NCBI GenBank assembly: GCA_030146405.1
Contig: JASLBS010000114.1
Span: 1 to 5,387 of the forward strand
Reading direction: 5' to 3'
Length of the DNA: 5,387 nucleotides
Source of the DNA: Arthrobacter sp.
GTDB taxonomy: Bacteria; Actinomycetota; Actinomycetes; Actinomycetales; Micrococcaceae
A program made the position numbers and the translations under genes. Below the pieces are notes generated by a model. That model saw only the letters and a list, made by a program, of their open reading frames with translations, was not told where the DNA came from and did not search any database. Shown one piece after another: positions 1-5,387 of the stretch. Position 1 is the stretch's first letter. The number at the start of each line of letters is the position of its first letter.

Positions 1-148
1 TCCCGACGACGGAAGCGCAGATGTGTTCGCACACTTCTCCGCCATCAACGCAAGCGGCTACCGCTCGCTTGATGAGAACCAGAAGGTCAGCTTCGACACC
101 GAGCAGGGCCCCAAGGGTCCTCAGGCGTCGAACATCCAGCCTCTCTAA
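1..148 (+). CDS. cspA: Cold-shock protein, CspA family (3' part only)
   Basis: The last 48 codons of a cold-shock-domain protein are present, in the frame beginning at base 2 and ending with TAA at 146-148. CspA-type proteins are about 67-residue, five-stranded OB-fold proteins that bind single-stranded RNA and DNA and act as cytoplasmic RNA chaperones. The visible part begins with PDDGSADVFAHFS, which contains the RNP2-like VFAHFS nucleic-acid-binding strand. It continues with SGYRSLDENQKVSFD and ends GPKGPQASNIQPL, a typical actinobacterial CspA tail. The N-terminal RNP1 strand (KGFGFI in relatives) and the start lie outside the window. Codon choice includes GCA, GAT, CTT and CCT, less GC-biased than the neighbours, as is common in highly expressed genes. 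A strong hairpin terminator follows 30 bases downstream. The family call is secure; which paralogue this is cannot be decided, so the symbol is tentative. Confidence 0.93.
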   Translation, partial: PDDGSADVFAHFSAINASGYRSLDENQKVSFDTEQGPKGPQASNIQPL

Positions 149-178
149 GGCTCGGATCTTCCTCTAGATCTTTTCGAG

Positions 179-213
179 AAAGCAGGTCGGACTTCGGTCC
201 GGCCTGCTTTTCG
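179..213 (+). terminator. Rho-independent terminator of the cold-shock gene
   Basis: A 14-bp stem (179-192 with 197-210, one T-G wobble at 187/202) closes on a UUCG tetraloop at 193-196. The stem ends in TTT and is followed by TCG, so the T-tract is short, as is usual in GC-rich actinobacteria. It lies 30 bases past the cold-shock stop. A weaker 5-bp hairpin (155-159 with 166-170) followed by TTTT sits just before it and may add to termination. The symmetric stem could also stop transcripts arriving from the opposite strand, although the T-tract on that side is poor. Confidence 0.85.
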
Positions 214-217
214 TTGT

Positions 218-244
218 GCGGATGGTTCTCGGCGGCCCATCCGC
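218..244 (-). terminator. Possible hairpin terminator of the nuclease-helicase gene
   Basis: A perfect 8-bp inverted repeat (218-225 with 237-244, GCGGATGG/CCATCCGC) has an 11-base spacer. It lies 17 bases beyond the stop codon of the minus-strand nuclease-helicase gene. No T-tract follows on the minus strand, so a role in termination is inferred from position and stem quality. The larger hairpin at 179-210 lies next in line and could be the real stop. Confidence 0.4.
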
Positions 245-261
245 TGCGCTCCCGGCCCGGA

Positions 262-3200
262 TCAGGGCCTCGGCGTGCACAGGCCGATGAATGCACCCAG
301 ATCCTCCAGCGCCGCAGGTGTCGGCGGGAGGTGGTGGATGAGGCGGGGAGAGCGGATGATCACGGCCCGCCACTGCCCCCGGGACACGGCGACATTGATC
401 CGGTTCCGGTTCAGCAGGAACCCGGTGCCCCGCTGGGCATCGTCCGCAGAGGATGCCGCCATGCTCACCAGCACGACGGCGGCCTGCTGGCCCTGGAACC
501 TGTCCACGGTGCCCACGCGGACGCCCGGGAAGCCCGCGATCGCGAGCGCCTGCCGCACCAGATGCACCTGGGCGTTGTAGGCGGCCACCACGAGGATGTC
601 CGGTTCCGCCAGCGGACGGGGTGCGGCGCCGGACTCCGGAACCCAGGGGCGGCCGAGATGCCTACGGACCTGGGCGACCACCTCAGCGGCCTCCTCGGGC
701 GACGACGTCGCGTTGCCGGCATGGTCCACGAGCACACACGCGATCCCCGGTTCCACTCCCGTGAGCAGGCGCCCTTCGGCAGCAGGTGCTGTCGTGAGCC
801 GTCCGTCGTAGGCGAAGACGGACACCGCCCGGCACAGCTCCGGGTGCAGGCGCCACGTATCGGCCAGGAAGTAGCCGAAACTCGGGGGCAGCGTCGCCTG
901 ACCCGCCGAGAGCCAGCCGAGTGCCGATTCGTCCACCGGTTCGGGGTGCGTCCCCTGAGTGACCTGCGGAAGTTGCCGGGGATCCCCGAGGAGCAGCAGG
1001 CGCTGCGCGGCCTGAGCCACGGCCAGCGTGTTCGCCAGGGAGAACTGCCCGGCCTCGTCGATCACCAGCAGATCGAGCGCACCGGCCGGTACCTTGGCTC
1101 CGGTCATCGTCCAGGCGGTACCACCCACCAGGCAGCCGCCGGGCGCCGCGAGGAGCCGCTCGACGTCGTTGTCGGTGCGCCGGTTCCAGGGCACCGTGGG
1201 ATCGGCGGTGCGCTTGGCCATCTGCTCCGCAGGAACTCCGGCCTCCACGGCTCGACGCAGGAGGTTCTCCACCACGGCATGGGACTGCGCCACCACACCC
1301 ACCTTCCAGCCGTCCCGCACGAGGTGCGCGATCACCTCGGCACCCACGTGCGTCTTCCCCGTACCCGGAGGGCCCTGGACCGCCAGGTAGGAGTGGGTGA
1401 GCAGCTTCAGGGCTGCCGTGATGGCGGTGGCATAGCCGTCCGCGCCCCCGCCGGGTGGAGGCAGGGCCGCGCCTCCCGCGAGACGGGGCGGCGTCCGTGC
1501 GAGCAGGTCGAGGGCGGGGCCCGGAGGAACGTCCGGCAGCGCTCTGCCCACGCGATCGGCGAGGGCCACCAGCGCGGCCTGCAGTGAGGCGGTGGCGAGC
1601 GGCCTGTCCGGCGCCAGCGCCACGGGTACTTCCGCCCGTGGGGTCGTGCCGCGCCGGAGCTTCTCCCGGAGGATCGCCGTCGTGATGCCGTCCTGCTCGA
1701 CGAGGTCCGTCACCTCGACCCCGAACCATCCGCCGCGTCCGGTACCCCCGCTGTCCCTGGTGTCCGCGTCGGTGGGCACCGGGTCCGGATAGATGGTCAG
1801 GTAGGTACCGCCTTCCCGGAAGTCCGCCCCGTGCGGTAGGCGGCCGGTGACCCTCAGCGTCCTGGTCGGGTTGGAACGAGCAGTGGGCCTGGCCCAGTCC
1901 TCGACCACCTCCAGGGTGGCGAAGCCGAACACGTCCCTGGAGCCCTCCCACTCCTCGGCCGGTGCTGCGAGGCGGTCGAAGTGGGACCACCAGAACTGTT
2001 TGTCCTCCCGGCGGTGGTATCCCACGGCGGCGGCCACGAGAGCTATGGTCCGCTGCGTGGGGCACTCGGCTGTCTCGGAGTCCAACCCCGCGAGGTGCTC
2101 CAGCAACCGGGCCTCCTCCGGTGCAGGACCGTACCCGCGGCTTTCCTGTTCCTCAGGCGTGACGGTGGAGGCGGCGTCGTCGGCCTCGCTCCCCATGTCA
2201 CCGCCGGCGTCCGCCTGCCGTGGTGGCACGCCGAACCGGGTTCCGAGCTCCAGGAGCCAGTTCCGCAGGCGGAGCGTCGAGAGGCAGTCGTAGCGGTTGT
2301 AGTCGCTGATCCCGGCGAGGATGTCCCCGGCCGCGCCCTCGTTCCCGGCGTCGCGTGCCGCGCAGTAGGCGGCGTAGGCCACCACGGAGGCGCCCGCGTC
2401 GGTGACGTCACCCGAGCGGAGGTCACCGCCCATGTAGAGGGGTTCGAGCTTCTTCAGGCTGTAGGACCGCTCGGAGATGCGGAGGCTGTGGCGCACCGTG
2501 TCGTAGAGATCCACCAGCACTCCTTCGCGCAGCAGGGTGTCCACGGCCTCCTCGCCGAGCACGTGCTGGAGCGAGAGACGGCGCAGGGCCGTCTTCTCGT
2601 ACGCCGCGTAGTGGTAGATGTGCAGGTCCGGGTAACGCTGACGACGTTCCGCCACGTAGTCGAGGAACCGGGTGAAGGCGAGGCGCTCCTCGTCCCGGTC
2701 GTGGGCCCAGAACGGCCGGAACAGCGGTTCGACGTCGTCCTCCGGTTGTTCCACGACACCGAACAGGTACTCGATACCCCAACTGCCGCTCCCCGGGTCC
2801 TGCCACAGCGGATCGCCCTCGAAGTCGAAGAAGATGTCCCCCGCGCTCGGGGCGGGGAGTGCGGCCAGGGTGTGCTGCGGGAGAACCCGGTAGGAGATCG
2901 AATGGTCCGTCCCGTCCGCGGTCCGACGGGTGACGCCACCGTCTGTTACGCCGACACCCGTCTGGAGGCGCGCCTGTTCGTGCAGGCGGCCCAGGGCGGT
3001 GTCCCCTTCCGGTGGTTGCATCGCCGCCAAGGCGTCGATGTCCCGGATGCCACCCGCCCGCAACCGTGCCCTGCGGTCCGCGGTCATGCCCGCGACGAGC
3101 AGGAGGTCCCGGGTGCGGGTGACCTCCTCCGTGCAGTAGTCGCACCGCCCACAGGCATCGACGCCGGAGTTCTCCCACTGCACCGGGCCCGCTGCGCTCC

Positions 3201-3864
3201 GGTGACGTTCCACCAGGTCGAGGAGACGGTCGCGGCGCTCGCGGAACACGGGCAGGAGGTCGGGCAGGCTGTGCACGCTGGAAGTCCTGTCGCCGAGCAC
3301 GAGCGTGACCTTCGCTGAGGTGGGGATCCCGGCGGCCTGCAACTGGTCACCGTAGGCGGCGAGCTGCAGCAGCGCGCCCACCTTGGCGCGACGTGCGAGC
3401 TTGGTGTCCCACACCGCGAAGGAGCCGTCCGGCTGACGGACCAGGAAGTCCGAGCGGCCGTGGAAGCGCCCGTCGAAGAACGAGGCCTGGAAGACCACCG
3501 ACGCCCCTGACCGGAGTGCGCGGAGCGACTCCTCGTGCTTCGCCTCCAGAACCGCACGGTCCATCGACCCGGCCGGTTCGACGTCGTACACACCCGCCGG
3601 GGTGGCTGCGGACCACAGGCCGTGCTCGGCCACCATCGCATCGAGGACGCGGTGCTCGTGGACATCACCCAGCACGGCGGCCCGCTGCAGCATCTCGTCC
3701 ACGGGGAACACCGCCCGCGGTGCGCGTCCGAGCTTCTCGTCGAGGATCCGCAGGAACCGGTAACCGCACTCCGACGCCGTGACGAGGTCCGACGCCGAGA
3801 ACACGAGGTCAGGGCGGGCCGGTCCCGAACCGGGGCCGGCGTCCGCGGCGTCGAGCAGGAACAT
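262..3864 (-). CDS. TM0106-family RecB-like nuclease / RNase H-like exonuclease / SF1 helicase
   Basis: This intact 1200-residue protein is predicted to unwind and cut nucleic acid in the cytoplasm. Residues about 22-250 form a RecB/Cas4-like PD-(D/E)XK nuclease: G66-x2-H69, GRSD with D139, D153-x-K155 and Q167-x3-Y171. C33 with C238, C241 and C244 resembles the Fe-S cysteine set of Cas4, AddB and Dna2. Residues 256-282 look like a helix-hairpin-helix. Residues about 341-545 are RNase H-like (PF13482 type): D347-x-E349, HYAAYE at 418-423, D452 and Y522-x3-D526 (DEDDy). After an acidic linker (about 546-585) and a possible beta-rich region (about 645-745), the superfamily 1 helicase carries GPPGTGKT (831-838), DEAGQ (936-940), GDPRQL (960-965), WRLHP (1004-1008), VDRFQGQ (1120-1126) and NVAVSR (1157-1162). 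The start is firm: an in-frame TGA lies at 3868-3870, and AAAGGA sits 8 bases before the ATG. The length fits actinobacterial relatives. The physiological role is unknown; DNA repair or anti-mobile-element activity is inference. Confidence 0.95.
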   Translation of the reverse strand: MFLLDAADAGPGSGPARPDLVFSASDLVTASECGYRFLRILDEKLGRAPRAVFPVDEMLQRAAVLGDVHEHRVLDAMVAEHGLWSAATPAGVYDVEPAGSMDRAVLEAKHEESLRALRSGASVVFQASFFDGRFHGRSDFLVRQPDGSFAVWDTKLARRAKVGALLQLAAYGDQLQAAGIPTSAKVTLVLGDRTSSVHSLPDLLPVFRERRDRLLDLVERHRSAAGPVQWENSGVDACGRCDYCTEEVTRTRDLLLVAGMTADRRARLRAGGIRDIDALAAMQPPEGDTALGRLHEQARLQTGVGVTDGGVTRRTADGTDHSISYRVLPQHTLAALPAPSAGDIFFDFEGDPLWQDPGSGSWGIEYLFGVVEQPEDDVEPLFRPFWAHDRDEERLAFTRFLDYVAERRQRYPDLHIYHYAAYEKTALRRLSLQHVLGEEAVDTLLREGVLVDLYDTVRHSLRISERSYSLKKLEPLYMGGDLRSGDVTDAGASVVAYAAYCAARDAGNEGAAGDILAGISDYNRYDCLSTLRLRNWLLELGTRFGVPPRQADAGGDMGSEADDAASTVTPEEQESRGYGPAPEEARLLEHLAGLDSETAECPTQRTIALVAAAVGYHRREDKQFWWSHFDRLAAPAEEWEGSRDVFGFATLEVVEDWARPTARSNPTRTLRVTGRLPHGADFREGGTYLTIYPDPVPTDADTRDSGGTGRGGWFGVEVTDLVEQDGITTAILREKLRRGTTPRAEVPVALAPDRPLATASLQAALVALADRVGRALPDVPPGPALDLLARTPPRLAGGAALPPPGGGADGYATAITAALKLLTHSYLAVQGPPGTGKTHVGAEVIAHLVRDGWKVGVVAQSHAVVENLLRRAVEAGVPAEQMAKRTADPTVPWNRRTDNDVERLLAAPGGCLVGGTAWTMTGAKVPAGALDLLVIDEAGQFSLANTLAVAQAAQRLLLLGDPRQLPQVTQGTHPEPVDESALGWLSAGQATLPPSFGYFLADTWRLHPELCRAVSVFAYDGRLTTAPAAEGRLLTGVEPGIACVLVDHAGNATSSPEEAAEVVAQVRRHLGRPWVPESGAAPRPLAEPDILVVAAYNAQVHLVRQALAIAGFPGVRVGTVDRFQGQQAAVVLVSMAASSADDAQRGTGFLLNRNRINVAVSRGQWRAVIIRSPRLIHHLPPTPAALEDLGAFIGLCTPRP

Positions 3865-3872
3865 GGATCAGG

Positions 3873-3878
3873 TCCTTT
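3873..3878 (-). promoter_or_regulatory. Ribosome binding site of the nuclease-helicase gene
   Basis: AAAGGA on the minus strand lies 8 bases before the ATG at 3864-3862. Together with the in-frame TGA two codons upstream of the ATG, it fixes the start. A similar AAAGGG plus 8 bases plus ATG lies exactly 48 bases upstream (3921-3926, ATG at 3912-3910), but that ATG is followed at once by TGA. Confidence 0.75.
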
Positions 3879-4167
3879 CGTCGCACCGCATAGGGACGCC
3901 AGTCCATCACATCCCGAGGACCCTTTCCGTGCAGCACCTCGGCGATCCTCCTGGAGGCGGTGGTCTTGCCTCTCCCCGGTCGCCCTCTGCCCCGGCCGCG
4001 GTCCTGATCGGGGACGCGACCAGGGATACGATCAGGGCACAGGCCTCCTGGGCCGCGTCTCCGCCGGAGTGCGAACCGGAGGCCAGCAGCGATGGCGACA
4101 TCGACGCCGTGGCAACGTGGTGCATCGCCCACGGAAGCACCATGGACGGAACAGGCAGCAACCGAGC

Positions 4168-4174
4168 GGAAGGA
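4168..4174 (+). promoter_or_regulatory. Ribosome binding site of the CsbD-like gene
   Basis: GGAAGGA ends 7 bases before the ATG at 4182. It decides in favour of the 64-residue product over an in-frame ATG at 4092, which has no comparable site and would add 30 residues unlike the CsbD family. Confidence 0.8.
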
Positions 4175-4181
4175 TCTCACG

Positions 4182-4376
4182 ATGAGCTTCATGGACAAGG
4201 CGAAGAACAAGGCCGATGAATTGACCGGCAAGGCCAAGGAGGCCGCCGGCGACGCGACGGACAACCCCGAGCTGAAGGCCGAGGGCCAGGCGGACCGGGC
4301 GTCGGCCACGACGCGCCAGGCCGGCGAGAACGTCAAGGACGCAGCGGGGAACATCAAGGACGCCTTCAAGGGCTAG
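4182..4376 (+). CDS. CsbD-like small stress protein
   Basis: A 64-residue, highly charged hydrophilic protein begins MSFMDKAKNKADELTGKAKE and ends GNIKDAFKG. The Lys/Ala/Glu/Asp-rich composition, the K-x2-ADELTGKAKEAAGD segment (about residues 9-24) and the length match the CsbD family (PF05532), whose founding member in Bacillus subtilis belongs to the sigma-B general stress regulon. Biochemical function is unknown. Recurrent KA/DA motifs suggest amphipathic helices or an intrinsically disordered, LEA-like protein. There is no signal peptide or membrane segment, so it is probably cytoplasmic. The start was chosen for its strong ribosome site and family fit. The gene appears monocistronic, with its own hairpin 20 bases downstream and a new promoter candidate before the next gene. 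Stress control in this organism is inferred from the family only. Confidence 0.9.
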   Translation: MSFMDKAKNKADELTGKAKEAAGDATDNPELKAEGQADRASATTRQAGENVKDAAGNIKDAFKG

Positions 4377-4396
4377 GCCCTCGATCGGACGAACGG

Positions 4397-4427
4397 GGGC
4401 CCCGCTGCCGACAGCCTGCGGGGGCCC
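4397..4427 (+). terminator. GC-rich hairpin after the CsbD-like gene
   Basis: GGGCCCCGC (4397-4405) pairs with GCGGGGGCCC (4418-4427) as a 9-bp stem with one bulged G at 4424 and a 12-base loop, beginning 20 bases after the TAG stop. ACTGCT follows rather than a T-tract. The position between two apparently separate transcription units supports terminator function, but efficiency cannot be judged. Confidence 0.55.
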
Positions 4428-4459
4428 ACTGCTCCCGGAGGAGGGGTGTGGTGCGCGCA

Positions 4460-4489
4460 TTGGGTCGGGCGGGACCTGTCTGGGAGAAT
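4460..4489 (+). promoter_or_regulatory. Candidate promoter of the DUF3817 operon
   Basis: TTGGGT (4460-4465), an 18-base spacer and GAGAAT (4484-4489) resemble a sigma-70-type promoter. A TG at 4481-4482 one base before the -10 gives an extended -10. The predicted transcript would start near 4496, about 24 bases before the ATG at 4520. It lies just past the hairpin closing the previous gene. Both hexamers are imperfect, so this is a position-supported guess. Confidence 0.4.
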
Positions 4490-4508
4490 CGGATCGAACC
4501 CCACGAGC

Positions 4509-4513
4509 AGGAG
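4509..4513 (+). promoter_or_regulatory. Ribosome binding site of the DUF3817 gene
   Basis: AGGAG ends 6 bases before the ATG at 4520. It favours this start over an upstream in-frame GTG at 4448 that would add a 24-residue polar leader absent from the family and would lie upstream of the promoter candidate. Confidence 0.75.
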
Positions 4514-4519
4514 CAGGCC

Positions 4520-4978
4520 ATGAATCCCCGCACGCTTTTCCGCATCGTCGCTGTCGCGGAGGCGGTGACCTGGGCGTTCCTCCTCCTCGGGATGTTCTTC
4601 AAGTACGTCACCGGCACCACCGAGGCGCTCGTGCCACCCGCGGGCGCCGTGCACGGGTTCGTGTTCCTGTGCTTCGTGGTGGTGACCGTGTTCATCTGGA
4701 TCAACCAGCGGTGGTCCGCAGCCACGGGACTCCTGGGGCTCGCCTCGGCCGTGGTGCCTTTCGCCACGGTGCCGTACGAGCGGTGGATCGAGCGCCGTGG
4801 GCAGCTCTCGGGTGCGTGGCGGCTGGCCCCGGGTTCCGAGGCTCCCCGGGGCGTCGCGGAGAAGGCCCAGGCCTGGGTCCTCCGGAGCCCTCTGGCAGCA
4901 TTGCTCGTGGCCGTCGCCGGAGTGTCCACCGTCTTCGCCGTCCTGCTCCTCGTGGGCCCTCCTGGATCATCGAGCTGA
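4520..4978 (+). CDS. DUF3817 integral membrane protein
   Basis: This 152-residue membrane protein has three hydrophobic segments typical of DUF3817 (PF12823), at about residues 7-30, 43-61 and 66-84. Family-like landmarks are E14 and T17 in the first helix, K28-Y29 at its end, HG at 45-46 opening the second, and the VPYERW-ERRG stretch (84-94) closing the domain. A further 58 residues follow, with a polar stretch and a fourth hydrophobic segment (about 125-145), ending GPPGSSS. The function of DUF3817 is unknown; it is common in Actinobacteria. The start rests on the ribosome site and on the N-terminus MNPRTLFRIVAVAEA matching family beginnings. The next gene starts 10 bases after the stop, so the two are probably cotranscribed. 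I infer insertion in the cytoplasmic membrane from hydropathy; no catalytic motif is visible. Confidence 0.9.
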   Translation: MNPRTLFRIVAVAEAVTWAFLLLGMFFKYVTGTTEALVPPAGAVHGFVFLCFVVVTVFIWINQRWSAATGLLGLASAVVPFATVPYERWIERRGQLSGAWRLAPGSEAPRGVAEKAQAWVLRSPLAALLVAVAGVSTVFAVLLLVGPPGSSS

Positions 4979-4988
4979 AGGGAACCGC

Positions 4989-5345
4989 ATGTCAGACCTG
5001 AGCGGTACCACCGACGACGAACGCTTCTTCCTCCACAGCGGGCGCCGCTGGCGGAAGACCGACCCGTCCCTGCCCGAGGACGTCAAGGCGCAGCTCATGT
5101 CCCATCTGGGCCGGGGCCGCTCGGGGGTGCGGAACAGTGCCAAGGGCGACGACGGCGAAGCACTGCCGCGTGCCCGCCGGACCGTGCAGTTGGCCAAGGA
5201 GGGGCTCGGTGAGCGGAGTACGCCCTGGTGGGAGCAGTCGAAGGCCCAACGTACTGCACGCTGGAGTGCCGCGCTGAAGGAGCTCGACTCCCTGCAGGCG
5301 AAGGGTCGCCCCGGGGCTCCGGGGAAGCGCCCCACCGGTGGGTGA
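4989..5345 (+). CDS. Small conserved actinobacterial protein of unknown function
   Basis: This 118-residue soluble, charged protein has no signal peptide or membrane segment. Its two recognisable blocks are GRRWRKTDPSLPE (18-30) near the N-terminus and LGERSTPWWEQ (73-83), joined by a basic helical stretch. I recall the same two blocks in many actinobacterial hypothetical proteins. Some relatives carry the label 'biopolymer transporter Tol', which nothing here supports, since there is no TolB-type beta-propeller repeat or export signal. The C-terminus (104-118) is low-complexity, rich in Gly, Pro, Lys and Arg. AAGGGA (4978-4983) lies 5 bases before the ATG, overlapping the end of the DUF3817 stop codon, so translation is probably coupled. 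The following gene overlaps this one by 8 bases. The basic and tryptophan-rich character would allow nucleic-acid binding, but that is speculation. Confidence 0.82.
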   Translation: MSDLSGTTDDERFFLHSGRRWRKTDPSLPEDVKAQLMSHLGRGRSGVRNSAKGDDGEALPRARRTVQLAKEGLGERSTPWWEQSKAQRTARWSAALKELDSLQAKGRPGAPGKRPTGG

Positions 5346-5387
5346 GCGGCCGTCGGAGGAGGAGCTCCGCGCCGAGATCCTGAGGAT
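5338..5387 (+). CDS. Start of a further gene, cut by the window edge
   Basis: A GTG at 5338-5340 opens a frame reading MGERPSEEELRAEILR to the window end, overlapping the stop of the previous gene by 8 bases. GGGGAAG (5319-5325) lies about 12 bases upstream as a rather distant ribosome site. The acidic, helix-forming N-terminus looks like a real protein beginning, and the overlap fits an operon. Beginnings of this type occur in MGMT-like (alkyltransferase-like) proteins among many others, so 16 residues are too few to assign a function. A start further downstream, outside the window, is also possible. Confidence 0.45.
   Translation, partial: MGERPSEEELRAEILR

Larger units (their letters stand above)
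3865..4181. other. Divergent intergenic region with a Walker-A-like frame and a weak promoter candidate
   Basis: These 317 bases separate the minus-strand nuclease-helicase from the plus-strand CsbD-like gene and should hold both promoters. On the minus strand, one frame reads GRPGRGKTTASRRIAEVL from 3985 downwards, which fits the Walker A pattern GxxxxGK(T/S), and then continues MDWRPYAVRRKDLIHV across the nuclease start. No plausible start or upstream beta-strand is seen, so this may be a gene remnant or chance. On the plus strand, CTGATC (4004-4009), 17 bases and TACGAT (4027-4032) form a weak sigma-70-type promoter candidate for the CsbD-like gene, which would give a leader of about 140 bases. 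No clear alternative-sigma-factor site, tRNA or riboswitch is seen. Confidence 0.5.

Noticed and set aside
1..148. Possible horizontal acquisition of the cold-shock gene because of its lower GC at third positions
   Set aside because: Small highly expressed genes commonly show such codon preference, and the protein sequence is typically actinobacterial.
214..1587. A 457-codon plus-strand open frame antisense to the helicase domain
   Set aside because: It is rich in Arg, Gly, His and Pro with no recognisable domain, lies wholly opposite clear helicase motifs, and is the long antisense frame expected in GC-rich coding DNA.
683..2065. A 460-codon minus-strand frame overlapping the helicase gene in a shifted frame
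   Set aside because: Its composition is mostly Gly, Arg, Pro and Ala, and it is a frame-shadow of the helicase, which is itself uninterrupted, so no frameshift needs explaining.
1981..3318. A 445-codon plus-strand open frame antisense to the nuclease and RNase H-like domains
   Set aside because: It has low-complexity Val/Arg/Gly composition, no motif and no ribosome site, and the opposite strand is an intact gene with catalytic residues.
4092..4181. A 30-residue N-terminal extension of the CsbD-like protein
   Set aside because: The ATG at 4092 lacks a good ribosome site, the added residues do not resemble the family, and GGAAGGA is well placed for the ATG at 4182.
3865..4181. A dedicated stress-sigma-factor promoter for the CsbD-like gene
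   Set aside because: I looked for GTTT/GGGTAT-type and GGAA/GTT-type pairs at suitable spacing and found none that was convincing.
3779..4219. A plus-strand open frame spanning the divergent gap
   Set aside because: It starts inside the nuclease gene, ends inside the CsbD-like gene in another frame, and has no family resemblance or ribosome site.
4366..4929. A minus-strand open frame opposite the DUF3817 gene
   Set aside because: Its Thr/Arg/Pro-rich composition is typical of an antisense shadow, and the plus strand has clear membrane helices and a ribosome site.

Overview
The window is GC-rich bacterial chromosome with actinobacterial traits: strong G/C third-position bias, a CspA-type cold-shock protein ending in a GPQASNIQPL-like tail, a DUF3817 membrane protein, and a long RecB-nuclease/helicase of the TM0106 family. 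A member of the Micrococcales (Arthrobacter/Kocuria-like) is the best guess. This rests on protein resemblance recalled from family knowledge, not on a search.

Layout. Positions 1-148 hold the 3' end of a cold-shock gene (+), followed by a strong UUCG-capped hairpin terminator. It converges on a 3.6-kb gene (262-3864, -) that fills two thirds of the window. That gene encodes a 1200-residue protein with a RecB/Cas4-like nuclease carrying a four-cysteine Fe-S signature, a DEDDy RNase H-like exonuclease domain, and a C-terminal superfamily 1 helicase. A 317-bp divergent gap (3865-4181) separates it from a short CsbD-like stress protein gene (4182-4376, +), which has its own GC-rich hairpin downstream. 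Next comes an apparent operon on the + strand: a DUF3817 membrane protein (4520-4978), a small conserved cytoplasmic protein of unknown function (4989-5345), and the first codons of a third gene starting at a GTG that overlaps its predecessor (5338 to the window edge).

How the parts work together. The large protein is very probably a DNA- or RNA-processing enzyme combining unwinding with two nuclease activities. It stands alone with no visible operon partner. The cold-shock and CsbD-like proteins are typical stress-associated small proteins, and their adjacency to the nuclease looks coincidental. No tRNA, rRNA, CRISPR array, insertion sequence or integrase is visible, and I found no convincing undescribed multi-gene system. 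The points most worth a second look are a Walker-A-like reading frame in the divergent gap, a duplicated ribosome-site/ATG module before the nuclease gene in which the upstream copy is an AUG-UGA start-stop, and the domain combination of the 1200-residue protein itself.
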